A DNA stretch of 45,931 nucleotides from Frankiaceae bacterium (GTDB lineage: Bacteria; Actinomycetota; Actinomycetes; BP-191), in NCBI GenBank assembly GCA_030840645.1, contig JAVEEC010000128.1:1-45931 (forward strand). Direction: 5' to 3'. The translations under genes and the position numbers were made by a program. Position 1 is the stretch's first letter. Each line of letters starts with the position of its first letter. Below the pieces are notes generated by a model that saw only the letters and a list, made by a program, of their open reading frames with translations, was not told the origin of the DNA and did not search any database. Shown one piece after another: positions 15,972 to 23,909 of this stretch.

Positions 15972-16729
15972 CCAACGAGACGACCGAGCCCGCCGAGATC
16001 CGCACGGAGCCGCACCACCGCGCCCTCGAAGAGGTCCTCGAGGACGTGATCGCCGCGCGCCGGGCAGGTACCGACCCGAAGGAGCTGTTCGGCGGGCCGC
16101 GCGACTGGATCGACAGCGCCGTGCCGCCGATCGCGTTCGTCGTGGGCAACGCCGTCGGCGGGCTGCGCGAGGCCGTCTGGGCGGCCGCCGTCGCGGTCGT
16201 CGTCGTCGTGCTGGTCCGGCTGGTCCGCAGGGAGACGCTGCGGCACGCGTTCTCCGGCGTCTTCGGTGTCGGCATCGCGATCGGCATCGCCAAGGCGACC
16301 GGTCAGGCCAAGAACTTCTTCCTCCCCGGCATCATCATCAACGCCGCCTACGCGCTCGCGTTCGTCGTCTCGGTCGTCGTCGGCCACCCGCTCGTCGGCG
16401 CCATCATGCGGCTCGTCCTCGAACGCCCCAAGGCGTGGCACGAGCACCCGCGGGTCAAGCGCGCGTACGCCGAGGCGACGCTCGGCTGGGCCGGCATCTC
16501 GATCCTGCGCGTCGTCGTGCAGGAGGGGCTGCGCCGCGCCGACCAGGTGGGCTGGCTGGCCGGCACCAAGATCGCGATGGGCTGGCCGCTGTACCTCGCC
16601 GCGCTCGCCGTGACCAAGCCGTACATCGACCGTCGGACCCGGGACGTGCCGGTCCCCGAGGGCTCAGACGACGCGGCCGAGCCAGAGGCCGAGGGCGGCG
16701 GCGAGGACGCCGCAGCCGACGCTCCCTAG
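15968..16729 (+). CDS. DUF3159 family integral membrane protein
   Basis: 253 residues. A polar N-terminus of about 55 residues precedes several hydrophobic segments: around SAVPPIAFVVGNAV, AVWAAAVAVVVVVLVRLV, SGVFGVGIAIGIA, LPGIIINAAYALAFVVSVVVG, and a last one near WPLYLAALAV. The conserved RDWIDSAVPP and VKRAYAEATLGWAG segments fit the DUF3159 family. Function is unknown; it may be a channel or transporter accessory. The last 20 residues are acidic and Ala-rich (EAEGGGEDAAADAP) and are encoded opposite the end of the crcB gene. The GTG start overlaps the phosphoesterase stop. Confidence 0.85.
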   Translation: MTNETTEPAEIRTEPHHRALEEVLEDVIAARRAGTDPKELFGGPRDWIDSAVPPIAFVVGNAVGGLREAVWAAAVAVVVVVLVRLVRRETLRHAFSGVFGVGIAIGIAKATGQAKNFFLPGIIINAAYALAFVVSVVVGHPLVGAIMRLVLERPKAWHEHPRVKRAYAEATLGWAGISILRVVVQEGLRRADQVGWLAGTKIAMGWPLYLAALAVTKPYIDRRTRDVPVPEGSDDAAEPEAEGGGEDAAADAP

Positions 16730-17011
16730 CGCGTACGCCGCCGCCGCGGCCCGCGAGCGTTCCGCGTCGACCTTGACGATCTCCACGGCGTACGCGGAGA
16801 ACGTCGTGTACGCGCCGACCAGACCGACGCCCAGCACGGTGACGACCTCGTCGCTCGGTGCCGCGCCGAGCAGCAGGCCGAGCGCGAGGCAGCCGGTGAC
16901 GTTGACGACGAACGTCCCCCGCGGCCAGTCGGGGCCCGCCCAGCGGCGTTCGGCGAGGTAGCGCAGCGCGGCGCCGAGCCCGCCCGCCAGCAACACGAGG
17001 AACGCCGTCAT
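16664..17011 (-). CDS. crcB: Fluoride channel subunit CrcB (second copy)
   Basis: 115 residues, four hydrophobic helices. Family motifs: AGGLGAALRYL at the start, VNVTGCLALGLLLG for the second helix with the pore-lining Asn, and GAYTTFSAYAVE. The Phe-box variant TTFSAY differs from the TTFSTF of the neighbouring copy. CrcB/Fluc proteins are dual-topology dimeric channels that export fluoride; where two genes are adjacent they can form a heterodimer. The ATG overlaps the upstream crcB stop as ATGA. Its last 66 bases overlap the end of the DUF3159 gene on the other strand. Confidence 0.92.
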   Translation of the reverse strand: MTAFLVLLAGGLGAALRYLAERRWAGPDWPRGTFVVNVTGCLALGLLLGAAPSDEVVTVLGVGLVGAYTTFSAYAVEIVKVDAERSRAAAAAYALGSVGCGVLAAALGLWLGRVV

Positions 17012-17406
17012 TCCGCGGACCCCGCGGCCGCGCCGAGCGCGAGCCCGACGACCGCCGCGACGACGCCCGCGACGACCGAGAGCACGGCGTACGTGACCGC
17101 AGTGTCGGCGTGCCCGTGTGCCGTCCGTCTCGCGACCTCGACGGCGAACGTCGAGAACGTCGTGAACCCCCCCAGCACGCCGGTCCCCAGCGCGAGCCGG
17201 ACCGCCTCGCTGCGCGGGTCGCGTACCGGCACCCGCCCGACCAGGTAGCCGAGCAGCCCGGCGCCGCCGGCGTTGACGAGGAACGTCGTCAGCGGGAACG
17301 CGCCCGCCGCCACCGGCGCCGCGAGTGCGAGCCGCCACCGCGCGAACGCGCCCACCGCCCCGCCCGCCGCGACCAGCGCGACCCGGCGCGTCTCGGTGAG
17401 CGGCAT
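17008..17406 (-). CDS. crcB: Fluoride channel subunit CrcB (first copy)
   Basis: 132 residues with four hydrophobic helices. The motifs GGAVGAFARWRL, LVNAGGAGLLGYLVG and GFTTFSTFAVE are the CrcB hallmarks (conserved Arg, pore Asn, and Phe box). The product should pair with the second copy to form a membrane fluoride channel. The ATG at 17406 is preceded by a leaderless -10 (TACCCT), so there is no transcribed leader in which a fluoride riboswitch could sit. Confidence 0.92.
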   Translation of the reverse strand: MPLTETRRVALVAAGGAVGAFARWRLALAAPVAAGAFPLTTFLVNAGGAGLLGYLVGRVPVRDPRSEAVRLALGTGVLGGFTTFSTFAVEVARRTAHGHADTAVTYAVLSVVAGVVAAVVGLALGAAAGSAE

Positions 17407-17412
17407 CCGGCG

Positions 17413-17418
17413 AGGGTA
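17413..17418 (-). promoter_or_regulatory. Leaderless -10 TACCCT of the crcB pair
   Basis: On the minus strand TACCCT is followed by 6 bases and the ATG of the first crcB gene. It is the same hexamer and spacing as for the lipid kinase gene at 12564-12569. Confidence 0.55.
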
Positions 17419-17483
17419 CCGGGCAGGACTTGAGCGGTCCGCGTGCAATGAGACGGGGAAGCCCCCGAACCAGGAGATTCCGC

Positions 17484-20400
17484 ATGCCCCGAGTACGCCC
17501 GGCCGCCGCGCTCGCGTTCGCCGCCCTGCCCCTCGTGCTGGCCCTCGGCCATGCGCTGCCCGGCGCGACCGCCGCTCCGCGCGCCCTGCGCGTGAGCGCC
17601 CCGGCCATCCACGCGAACGTCGCGGTGACACCGCCGGCGCGCGGGCGGACGGCGTTGCGTCCTGGCGAGGCCGCGACGGTGACCGGCTCGCTGCGCGACC
17701 GGCGCGGCGCGGCGGTGGCGGGCACGTTCACGCTCCGGGTCTCGGACCCGGACGGCCGGGTGCTCGGCAACGTCGGCCCGCTGGCCAGCGCGCCGGACGG
17801 CTCGTTCACGGCCGTCGTCCCCGGCAGCGTCACGCGCGGCGTGCACCCGAGCAGGGACACGCAGTACGTCACGACGCTCGCGGCGCGCGTCGTCGACGTG
17901 CGGTCCGGCAAGACGCGCGTGGCGGACGCGGGCGTGACGCCGATCACCGTCATGGCCACGCCCGAGGGGCTCGAGGTCACCAACGACTTCACGTCGTCGC
18001 GCGGGTGGGTCAAGCCCGGCGAGACGTACCCGTTCCGCGTCCTCGTCCGCAACTACGGCACCAGCGCGGTCACCGACGCGGTCGTCACGCTGCCGCCCGT
18101 CGTCGGCATGCGGTTCACGAACCAGCGCGCCGCCGACACCGACGACACCGTCGCCGTCGCGAGCGGCGCCATCACCTGGACCATCGACTCGGTCCCCGCC
18201 AGGACCAGCGAGACGCTGCCGGGCACCGTCACGTTGATCGTCGAGGGCCGCGCCAACTACACCGCCGAGGACCCGCGGATCGTCTGGCGCGACCTGTCGA
18301 CCACCGCGACCCTGACGTACGGCTCCGCGACGAAGACGTCGAAGAGCCACGGCCCGAAGGTCATCCCGCCGGATGACATCTACAACACCGCGCGCTACGG
18401 CGACCGGCCGTTCCCCGTCGTCCCCGTGGACTTCCTGGAGCGCAAGCACAAGACCGAGCACAGCGGCGAGACTCTTCTCGACAAGATCAACTCGCCGGCC
18501 GTCGCGGGCTCGACGTTCAACCTCTACCAGGAGCTGTCCTACAAGCAGCTCTATCCGCACGCGACGGTTCCCTCGGCCGGCATCGCGACGGCGGGCTTCC
18601 CGAAGAAGTTCACGTTCACCCAGCCGAAGCCGAACGGCGCCTGCACCCCTGACGGCCTGGTCAACGTCGGCGCGGACACCTACCAGGACACGCCCGTCTA
18701 CCCCGAGCGGATCAAGGACGGCTGGTACCAGCTGCCGGGCACCACGCAGTACTACGGCCTCGACCGCTTCGGCCCGAACTCCGCGCTCGCCGGCGCCGTC
18801 TCCGGCCAGGCGATCCTCTTCGACATCGACAGCGCGTGCGGCCCGACCGCGAAGGGCGTGTACGACGCCGCGACGATCGCGGACCCGGAGATCGACTACA
18901 GCGACTTCGACACCGACAAGGACGGCGTCGTCGACTTCTTCATGATGGTGTTCGTCGGTCTCGGCGGCCACGGCGCGTCGGTGGAGGAGGGGTACGACAA
19001 CATCTGGCCGCACTCGTCCAGCCTGGAGTTCACCTACACCGATCCGGTCACCAAGCAGGGCGGGTACATCAGCGACGACCAGCTGAAGGACCTCGAGGGC
19101 CGGCCGCTCTGGTACACCGACTCCTCGCGCGTCACCATGACGACCACGCCGGGCGCGGACGACCTCAAGGTGTTCGTCCGCGTCGGCCCGTACAACGTCA
19201 ACCCCGAGTCGGCCATCGACAAGGCGAGCGTCATCTCCCACGAGTACGGCCACTCGCTCGGCCTGCCGGACTTCTACTCCACCGGTTCGCGGGACACGTA
19301 CGGCGACTGGAACCTCATGGCGACCGACAAGTCGCAGAACATGGACGTGTTCTCCAAGCAGGACATGGGCTGGATCGTGCCGCGCGTCATCCCGCCGGGG
19401 AAGTCCACGGTGACCGGGTGGAAGGACTCGAAGGTCAACACCCACCGCATCGACTGGCGGACACCGAGCGGCGTGCCGTACACGTTGAGCGGCCCCAACG
19501 TCGCCAACGGCGAGGCGTACACGGCGAAACTGCCTGGGAGACAGCTGATCAGCCCGGAGAAGGTCTCCCAGGGAGCCTCGCCCTCGCACGTCTGGTGGTC
19601 GGGCTCCGGCAACGACTACGGCTGCGCGCCGGAGAAGGGCCACAACCTCGACATCGGCCTCCCCGAGCTCGAAGGACTCCCCGCCGGCGCGAAGGTCACG
19701 CTCTCGTTCGCGTCGTACTGGGACATCGAGTGGGACTACGACTACGGCTTCGTGCTCATCTCGAAGGACAAGGGGGAGACCTACACCTCGGTCCCCTCCG
19801 ACAACGGCTACACGACGCCCGCCGCGCAGAACCCGAACACGAACAACTGCCAGGCCAAGTACGGCAACGGCATCACCGGCACCAGCGGCTCGTACAAGAA
19901 CAACACCCAGGCCGCTGACCGCGTCGCCGCGGTGCCGGGCTCGACCAACTACCCGGACGGGCCGTTCCTCAAGGACTCGTACGACATCTCCGCGCTCGCC
20001 GGCTCGTCGGGCGTCGTGCGGTTCTCCTACGCCACCGACCCCGGCCTCGCGCACCCGGGCTGGTTCATCGATGACGTCGTCATCAGCGTCGACGGCAAGC
20101 CGATCTGGCAGAGCAACTTCGAGGACGCCGCCGCCGACCGCCCGCGCCTGTACAACGGCGGGTGCAAGGAGGACCTGCGGGTCGCGAGCCGGTGCACGAA
20201 GGGCTGGCAGTGGGTCTCCTCGGACGTCGCCGCCACCGCGGACCACGGCTACTACATGGAGATGCGCGACCGCAGCGGCTTCGACTACAACGGCAAGAAC
20301 GAGAACGACCGCGCGGCCATCGGCTTCAGCCCCGGCATGCTGCTCGTCTACACCAACGAGGCGCACGGCTACGGCAACGCCGGCACCGACGACCCGCCCG

Positions 20401-21098
20401 CGCAGTCGCCGCTGGACGCGCACCCGACAGTCGGCAGCTCCACGCCGAACCTCAACGACGCGGCGTTCACGAAGGGCGACTCGTTCAACGACTCGGGCTG
20501 GATCGACAACTACAAGGACCCCGCATCCGAGTCCGGCAACTGGGAGTTCCGCAACAACTGCCTCAAGTTCACCGTCGACGACATGACAGGCGACGACGCC
20601 GGGCCGGACTCCGAGCCGGGCGTCGGCGGCGACCTGGTCGGCGCGGTGACGTTCACGACCACGCCCCGCTGCGCGGCGTTCAACTACGGCTACACCGGCG
20701 ATGCCGCGTCACCGAACGTCGCGCCGACCGCCATGCTCGAGGTCAAGCCGGCCTCGGCGCGGGTCGGCCAGCCGGTGTCGTTCGACGGCTCGGCGTCGTT
20801 CGACGACCGGCAGGCCCCGTCCGACCTGGCGTACGCGTGGGCGTTTGGCGACGGCTCGTCAGCCTCGGGCCGTTCGGTGGCGCACGCGTACGCGAAGGCC
20901 GGGACGTACACCGTCACCCTGAAGGTGACCGACAAGAACGGCGCCTCGTCGTCGCGTTCCACGACGGTCTCGGTGTCGAACGCCCCCGCGGCGAAGCCGA
21001 CGCTCCCGTCGACCGGTGGCGGCGAGGCGGTGTCTCTACTGGCGCTGGTGGGCAGCGCGGCGGCGGTGCTCCTGCGCCGCCGCGCTCGGCGCGCCTGA
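17484..21098 (+). CDS. LPxTG-anchored M6 metalloprotease (immune inhibitor A-like) with PKD domain
   Basis: 1204 residues. Sec signal peptide at the N-terminus, then about 270 residues of Ig-like or DUF11-like beta modules. The M6 peptidase region follows, with zinc motif HEYGHSLGLPD (His586, Glu587, His590) and a Met-turn-like DWNLMATDKS. Downstream are jelly-roll or propeptide-like segments typical of the immune inhibitor A family (YDISALAG, WFIDDVVISVDG), then a PKD domain near 1085-1165 (YAWAFGDGSSASG). LPSTG at 1174-1178 plus a hydrophobic helix and basic tail form a sortase signal. Likely a surface protease acting on extracellular proteins. The ATG at 17484 follows AGGAG by 8 bases; the frame is open to 17430. 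Confidence 0.92.
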   Translation: MPRVRPAAALAFAALPLVLALGHALPGATAAPRALRVSAPAIHANVAVTPPARGRTALRPGEAATVTGSLRDRRGAAVAGTFTLRVSDPDGRVLGNVGPLASAPDGSFTAVVPGSVTRGVHPSRDTQYVTTLAARVVDVRSGKTRVADAGVTPITVMATPEGLEVTNDFTSSRGWVKPGETYPFRVLVRNYGTSAVTDAVVTLPPVVGMRFTNQRAADTDDTVAVASGAITWTIDSVPARTSETLPGTVTLIVEGRANYTAEDPRIVWRDLSTTATLTYGSATKTSKSHGPKVIPPDDIYNTARYGDRPFPVVPVDFLERKHKTEHSGETLLDKINSPAVAGSTFNLYQELSYKQLYPHATVPSAGIATAGFPKKFTFTQPKPNGACTPDGLVNVGADTYQDTPVYPERIKDGWYQLPGTTQYYGLDRFGPNSALAGAVSGQAILFDIDSACGPTAKGVYDAATIADPEIDYSDFDTDKDGVVDFFMMVFVGLGGHGASVEEGYDNIWPHSSSLEFTYTDPVTKQGGYISDDQLKDLEGRPLWYTDSSRVTMTTTPGADDLKVFVRVGPYNVNPESAIDKASVISHEYGHSLGLPDFYSTGSRDTYGDWNLMATDKSQNMDVFSKQDMGWIVPRVIPPGKSTVTGWKDSKVNTHRIDWRTPSGVPYTLSGPNVANGEAYTAKLPGRQLISPEKVSQGASPSHVWWSGSGNDYGCAPEKGHNLDIGLPELEGLPAGAKVTLSFASYWDIEWDYDYGFVLISKDKGETYTSVPSDNGYTTPAAQNPNTNNCQAKYGNGITGTSGSYKNNTQAADRVAAVPGSTNYPDGPFLKDSYDISALAGSSGVVRFSYATDPGLAHPGWFIDDVVISVDGKPIWQSNFEDAAADRPRLYNGGCKEDLRVASRCTKGWQWVSSDVAATADHGYYMEMRDRSGFDYNGKNENDRAAIGFSPGMLLVYTNEAHGYGNAGTDDPPAQSPLDAHPTVGSSTPNLNDAAFTKGDSFNDSGWIDNYKDPASESGNWEFRNNCLKFTVDDMTGDDAGPDSEPGVGGDLVGAVTFTTTPRCAAFNYGYTGDAASPNVAPTAMLEVKPASARVGQPVSFDGSASFDDRQAPSDLAYAWAFGDGSSASGRSVAHAYAKAGTYTVTLKVTDKNGASSSRSTTVSVSNAPAAKPTLPSTGGGEAVSLLALVGSAAAVLLRRRARRA

Positions 21099-21106
21099 CT
21101 CGTTCT

Positions 21107-21118
21107 GTAGCCGGCTAC
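21107..21118. terminator. Short palindrome between convergent genes
   Basis: GTAGCCGGCTAC is a perfect 12-base palindrome lying in the 16-base gap between the M6 protease gene and the convergent acetyltransferase gene and spanning the latter's stop codon. It could form a small hairpin on both transcripts, but the stem is at most 4-5 bp and there is no U-tract, so terminator activity is only a possibility. Confidence 0.2.
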
Positions 21119-21561
21119 GGAACCTCGATGCGCCACACGGTCCAGTCGTCCTGGGGCTCGGCGCCCAGCGAGCGGTAGAACGCCTGGGCGGGCTCGTTCC
21201 AGTCGAGGACCCACCACTCGACGCGGCCGTAGCCGCGTTCCGCGGCGATGGTCGTCAACGTCTCCAGCAGCGCCCTGCCGAGGCCGCGGCCGCGGTGCGA
21301 GGGGCGGACGTACAGGTCCTCCAGCCAGATGCCGTGGCGGCCGAGCCAGGTTGAGAAGTTCAGGAACCAGAGCGCGAAGCCGGCGACGTCGCCGTCGACC
21401 TCGGCGACGTGGCAGAACGCGGCGGGTGCCGGGCCGAACAACGCCTCGGTGAGCAGCGCCTCGGTCGCGACGACGGAGGACGCGGCGCGCTCGTACGTCG
21501 CGAGCTCGCGAACGAGCGCCAGGACTGCGGGCACGTCGTCGGGCCGGGCGGGCCGGATCAC
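21115..21561 (-). CDS. GNAT acetyltransferase, diamine/thialysine type
   Basis: 148 residues, one GNAT domain. The segment FALWFLNFSTWLGRHGIWLEDLYV and the acetyl-CoA loop RPSHRGRGLGRALL resemble the spermidine/thialysine acetyltransferase (SAT1/SAT2) branch, with VEWWVLDWNEPAQAFYRSLGA near the C-terminus. The likely substrate is a polyamine or a small primary amine, but specificity is inferred only from similarity. I use the GTG at 21561, where the domain starts (MIRPARPDDV). GAGACT, 6 bases before it, is a weak match to a leaderless -10. The 145 bases between this gene and sodN (21562-21706) show no gene. Confidence 0.87.
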   Translation of the reverse strand: MIRPARPDDVPAVLALVRELATYERAASSVVATEALLTEALFGPAPAAFCHVAEVDGDVAGFALWFLNFSTWLGRHGIWLEDLYVRPSHRGRGLGRALLETLTTIAAERGYGRVEWWVLDWNEPAQAFYRSLGAEPQDDWTVWRIEVP

Positions 21562-21706
21562 GTCACTAGTCTCGCGACAGTGCGGCGCGCGCGGCGGGCG
21601 CGCGGAGTTCGGGTCGCCACGGGCCGCATCGCGAGAGGCCGGCGGCCGCGCACCCGAACAGGGCGCCACACGGCCGCCGACCCGACGCCGGCGAGCAGAG
21701 CCCGCT

Positions 21707-22105
21707 CTACTTCTTCGTCTCCGCGAACACCGCGGCGATCTGGTCGACCAGGTCGATGACCTTCTGGCCGTCGGCCGGGTCGAGCGACTTCTTCGCGGCG
21801 CCCGCGGCCTTGGTCGCGTCCCAGAACAGCTGGTGCAGGCCGGGGTGCGCCTCGAGGTGCTCGGGCTTGAAGTAGTCGGTCCAGAGGACCCAGAGGTGGT
21901 GCTTGACGAGGTCCGCGCGCTCCTCCTTGATGAGGATGGCGCGGGTCCTGAACTGGTCGTCGTCGGAGGCGGCGTACTTCTCCATGCACGCCTTCACCGA
22001 CAGGGCTTCGATCCGGGCCTGAGCGGGGTCGTAGACGCCGCAGGGGAGGTCGCAGTGCGCCTCTACCGTGACGCGCGGGGCCAGCAGGCGGGCCAGCAGC
22101 GACAT
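21707..22105 (-). CDS. sodN: Nickel superoxide dismutase precursor
   Basis: 132 residues. The mature N-terminus HCDLPCGVYD is the nickel hook: His17, Cys18 and Cys22 become residues 1, 2 and 6 after cleavage of a 16-residue propeptide (MSLLARLLAPRVTVEA). The rest matches the four-helix NiSOD fold (QARIEALSVKAC, HHLWVLWTDYFKPEHLE, LHQLFWDATKAA). Like other NiSODs the propeptide is not a Sec signal and the enzyme acts in the cytoplasm as a hexamer. The ATG at 22105 has AAAGGA upstream; the frame is open to 22144 but that part lacks the family N-terminus. Divergent from sodX. Confidence 0.96.
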   Translation of the reverse strand: MSLLARLLAPRVTVEAHCDLPCGVYDPAQARIEALSVKACMEKYAASDDDQFRTRAILIKEERADLVKHHLWVLWTDYFKPEHLEAHPGLHQLFWDATKAAGAAKKSLDPADGQKVIDLVDQIAAVFAETKK

Positions 22106-22171
22106 CGGGGTTGTCCTTTCGTCGGGTACGCGATGGAGTCTCATTCCGACCCTACAAGCCGAGGAGGGACC

Positions 22172-22480
22172 GTGCGGCTGCCGTGGCTGCGGGTGGCCGT
22201 GAGCGGGCTCTCCATGGTGCCGACCCTCGCGCCGGGGGAGTGGCTCCTGGTCCGGCGGACGCCGCCCCGCGTCGGCCGGGTCGTCGTGGTCCGCCTGCCC
22301 GAACGCCTCGTGGTCAAGCGGGTGACCCGCCGGACCGGCGACGGGCGGTGGTGGGTCGAGGGCGACAACGCCGCCGCGAGCGACGACAGCCGGGTGTTCG
22401 GCGCGGTACGCAGCGAGGACGTCGTGGGCGAGGTGCGGTGGCGGTACCGCCCGCTACGCGCGGCCGGCCGGGTCCGCTGA
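22172..22480 (+). CDS. sodX: NiSOD maturation protease SodX (signal peptidase I-like)
   Basis: 102 residues, S26 peptidase fold without a transmembrane helix. The nucleophile is Ser14 in SGLSMVPTL and the general base Lys49 in VVKRV; GDNAAASDDSR matches the conserved family box. It should cut the NiSOD propeptide to free His1 for nickel binding. The GTG at 22172 is chosen for the strong GAGGAGGG ribosome-binding site 3-4 bases upstream; an ATG at 22133 is an alternative. The genes sodN and sodX are divergent here with 66 bases between starts. Its last 27 bases overlap the end of the epimerase gene on the other strand. Confidence 0.9.
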   Translation: MRLPWLRVAVSGLSMVPTLAPGEWLLVRRTPPRVGRVVVVRLPERLVVKRVTRRTGDGRWWVEGDNAAASDDSRVFGAVRSEDVVGEVRWRYRPLRAAGRVR

Positions 22481-23083
22481 GCCGACGCGGGTGCCCAGGG
22501 CGGCGTAGTGGGCGACGCACGACTCCCACGTCGGGAGCTGCCCGAGCGCCCGGGCCTCGTCCAGCGTCGGGGCGCTCCGGTCGCGGTCGGACAGGACCGG
22601 CGCGGCGACGCCCCAGTCGATCCCGAGGGCCGGGTCCGTCGGCGACACGGTGAACTCCCTGGCCGGGTCGTACTCCGTCGAGCAGAGGTACATCAACGAC
22701 GCGTCGTCGGTCAGCGCGACGAACGTGTGCCCGATCCCCTCGGCGATGTAGACGCAGCGCCGGTCGACGTCGTCGATCCGCACGACGTCCCACGCGCCGA
22801 ACGTCGGCGAGCCGTCGCGGATGTCGATGACGAAGTCGAGCCCCGCGCCGCGCGCGCAGTAGACGTACTTGGCCTGGCCGGGCGGGACGAGCGCGTAGTG
22901 GATGCCGCGCAGGACGTTGCGGCGGGAGACCGAGTTGTTGACCTGGCGCACGGTCAACGGGTGCCCGACGGCCGCCTCGAACGTGGACGCCTTGTAGTAC
23001 TCCATGAACACGCCGCGGTCGTCGGCGTGCCGGCGCGGCGTCCCCACCCACGCGCCAGGCACCTTCGTCTGCACGTACTCCAT
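22454..23083 (-). CDS. rfbC: dTDP-4-dehydrorhamnose 3,5-epimerase-like protein
   Basis: 209 residues, RmlC cupin fold. The catalytic base His62 in LRGIHY and the acid Tyr132 in SLMYL fall at the same numbers as in mycobacterial RmlC. Other family blocks are [10 protein letters not shown] near the N-terminus, [12 protein letters not shown], and [12 protein letters not shown]. It would epimerise a dTDP-4-keto-6-deoxyhexose at C3 and/or C5 for surface polysaccharide or glycosylation. No other deoxysugar genes are nearby, so the exact substrate is open. The ATG at 23083 starts the family N-terminus; a possible leaderless -10 CAGACT is 7 bases upstream. Confidence 0.88.
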   Translation of the reverse strand: MEYVQTKVPGAWVGTPRRHADDRGVFMEYYKASTFEAAVGHPLTVRQVNNSVSRRNVLRGIHYALVPPGQAKYVYCARGAGLDFVIDIRDGSPTFGAWDVVRIDDVDRRCVYIAEGIGHTFVALTDDASLMYLCSTEYDPAREFTVSPTDPALGIDWGVAAPVLSDRDRSAPTLDEARALGQLPTWESCVAHYAALGTRVGSADPAGRA

Positions 23084-23147
23084 GCGCGGCAGTCTGCCAG
23101 GGTCGAGCCCTGCCGCTCCAGTGCCGCCACGGCCGCCGGCGAGTGGC

Positions 23148-23909
23148 TCAAAGAATCTTGGAGAGGAACGCCTTGGTGCGCTCATGCTTGGGGTTCGCGA
23201 ACACGTCACGCGGCACGCCCTGCTCGACAACGACGCCCGCGTCCATGAACACGACCCGGTCGCCGACCTCCCGGGCGAAGCCCATCTCGTGCGTGACGAC
23301 GACCATCGTCATGCCGTCGCGCGCGAGCGCCTTCATGGCGTCGAGAACGTCGCCGACCAGCTCGGGGTCGAGGGCTGACGTGGGCTCGTCGAACAGCATC
23401 AGCTTGGGGTCCATCGCCAGCGCCCGCGCGATCGCGACGCGCTGCTGCTGCCCGCCGGAGAGCATCGACGGGTACGCCCCCGCCTTGTCCGCGAGCCCGA
23501 CCCGGTCCAGCAGCTCGTAGGCGCGCTTCTCGGCCGCCGCGCGCGGCACCTTACGGACGTGGGTCGGGGCGCAGGTGACGTTCTGCAACGCGGTCATGTG
23601 CGGGAACAGGTTGAACCGCTGGAACACCATGCCGATCTCGGCGCGCTTGCGGGCGACCTCGTTCTCGCGCAGCTCGTAGAGCCTGTCGCCGTGCTGCCGG
23701 TACCCGACCAGCTCGCCGTCGACCGACAGCCGGCCGCCGTCGATCTTCTCCAGGTGGTTGATGCAGCGGAGGAACGTCGTCTTGCCGGAGCCCGACGCGC
23801 CGAGCAGCACGACGACCTCGCGCTCGGCGACCTCCAGGTCGATGCCCTTCAGCACCTCCAGGTGCCCGAACGACTTCCGCACCGCCTCCGCGCGGACTAT
23901 GACGCTCAC
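23148..23909 (-). CDS. Polar amino-acid ABC transporter ATP-binding protein
   Basis: 253 residues, the size of GlnQ/HisP-type subunits. Walker [11 protein letters not shown]-loop [11 protein letters not shown], signature LSGGQQQR, Walker [13 protein letters not shown] and H-loop VVTHEMGF are all intact. It supplies ATP hydrolysis for the importer completed by the next two genes upstream on this strand. The GTG start overlaps the permease stop as GTGA. Order in the operon is binding protein, permease, ATPase. Confidence 0.95.
   Translation of the reverse strand: MSVIVRAEAVRKSFGHLEVLKGIDLEVAEREVVVLLGASGSGKTTFLRCINHLEKIDGGRLSVDGELVGYRQHGDRLYELRENEVARKRAEIGMVFQRFNLFPHMTALQNVTCAPTHVRKVPRAAAEKRAYELLDRVGLADKAGAYPSMLSGGQQQRVAIARALAMDPKLMLFDEPTSALDPELVGDVLDAMKALARDGMTMVVVTHEMGFAREVGDRVVFMDAGVVVEQGVPRDVFANPKHERTKAFLSKIL

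Noticed and set aside
17407..17483. Fluoride riboswitch upstream of crcB
   Set aside because: The -10 element leaves no leader, and I see no pseudoknot-like pattern in the 77 bases.
17289..20423. Long minus-strand open frame opposite the M6 protease
   Set aside because: The product is an Arg/Val/Asp-rich sequence without motifs, while the plus strand has an intact protease with signal peptide, zinc site and sortase signal.
22106..22171. Nur operator between sodN and sodX
   Set aside because: No TTGCA-type inverted repeat could be found; only a short imperfect GAGTCTC palindrome is present.
22133..22171. Longer start of sodX at ATG 22133
   Set aside because: The added residues do not look like the family N-terminus, and the GTG at 22172 has a far better ribosome-binding site.
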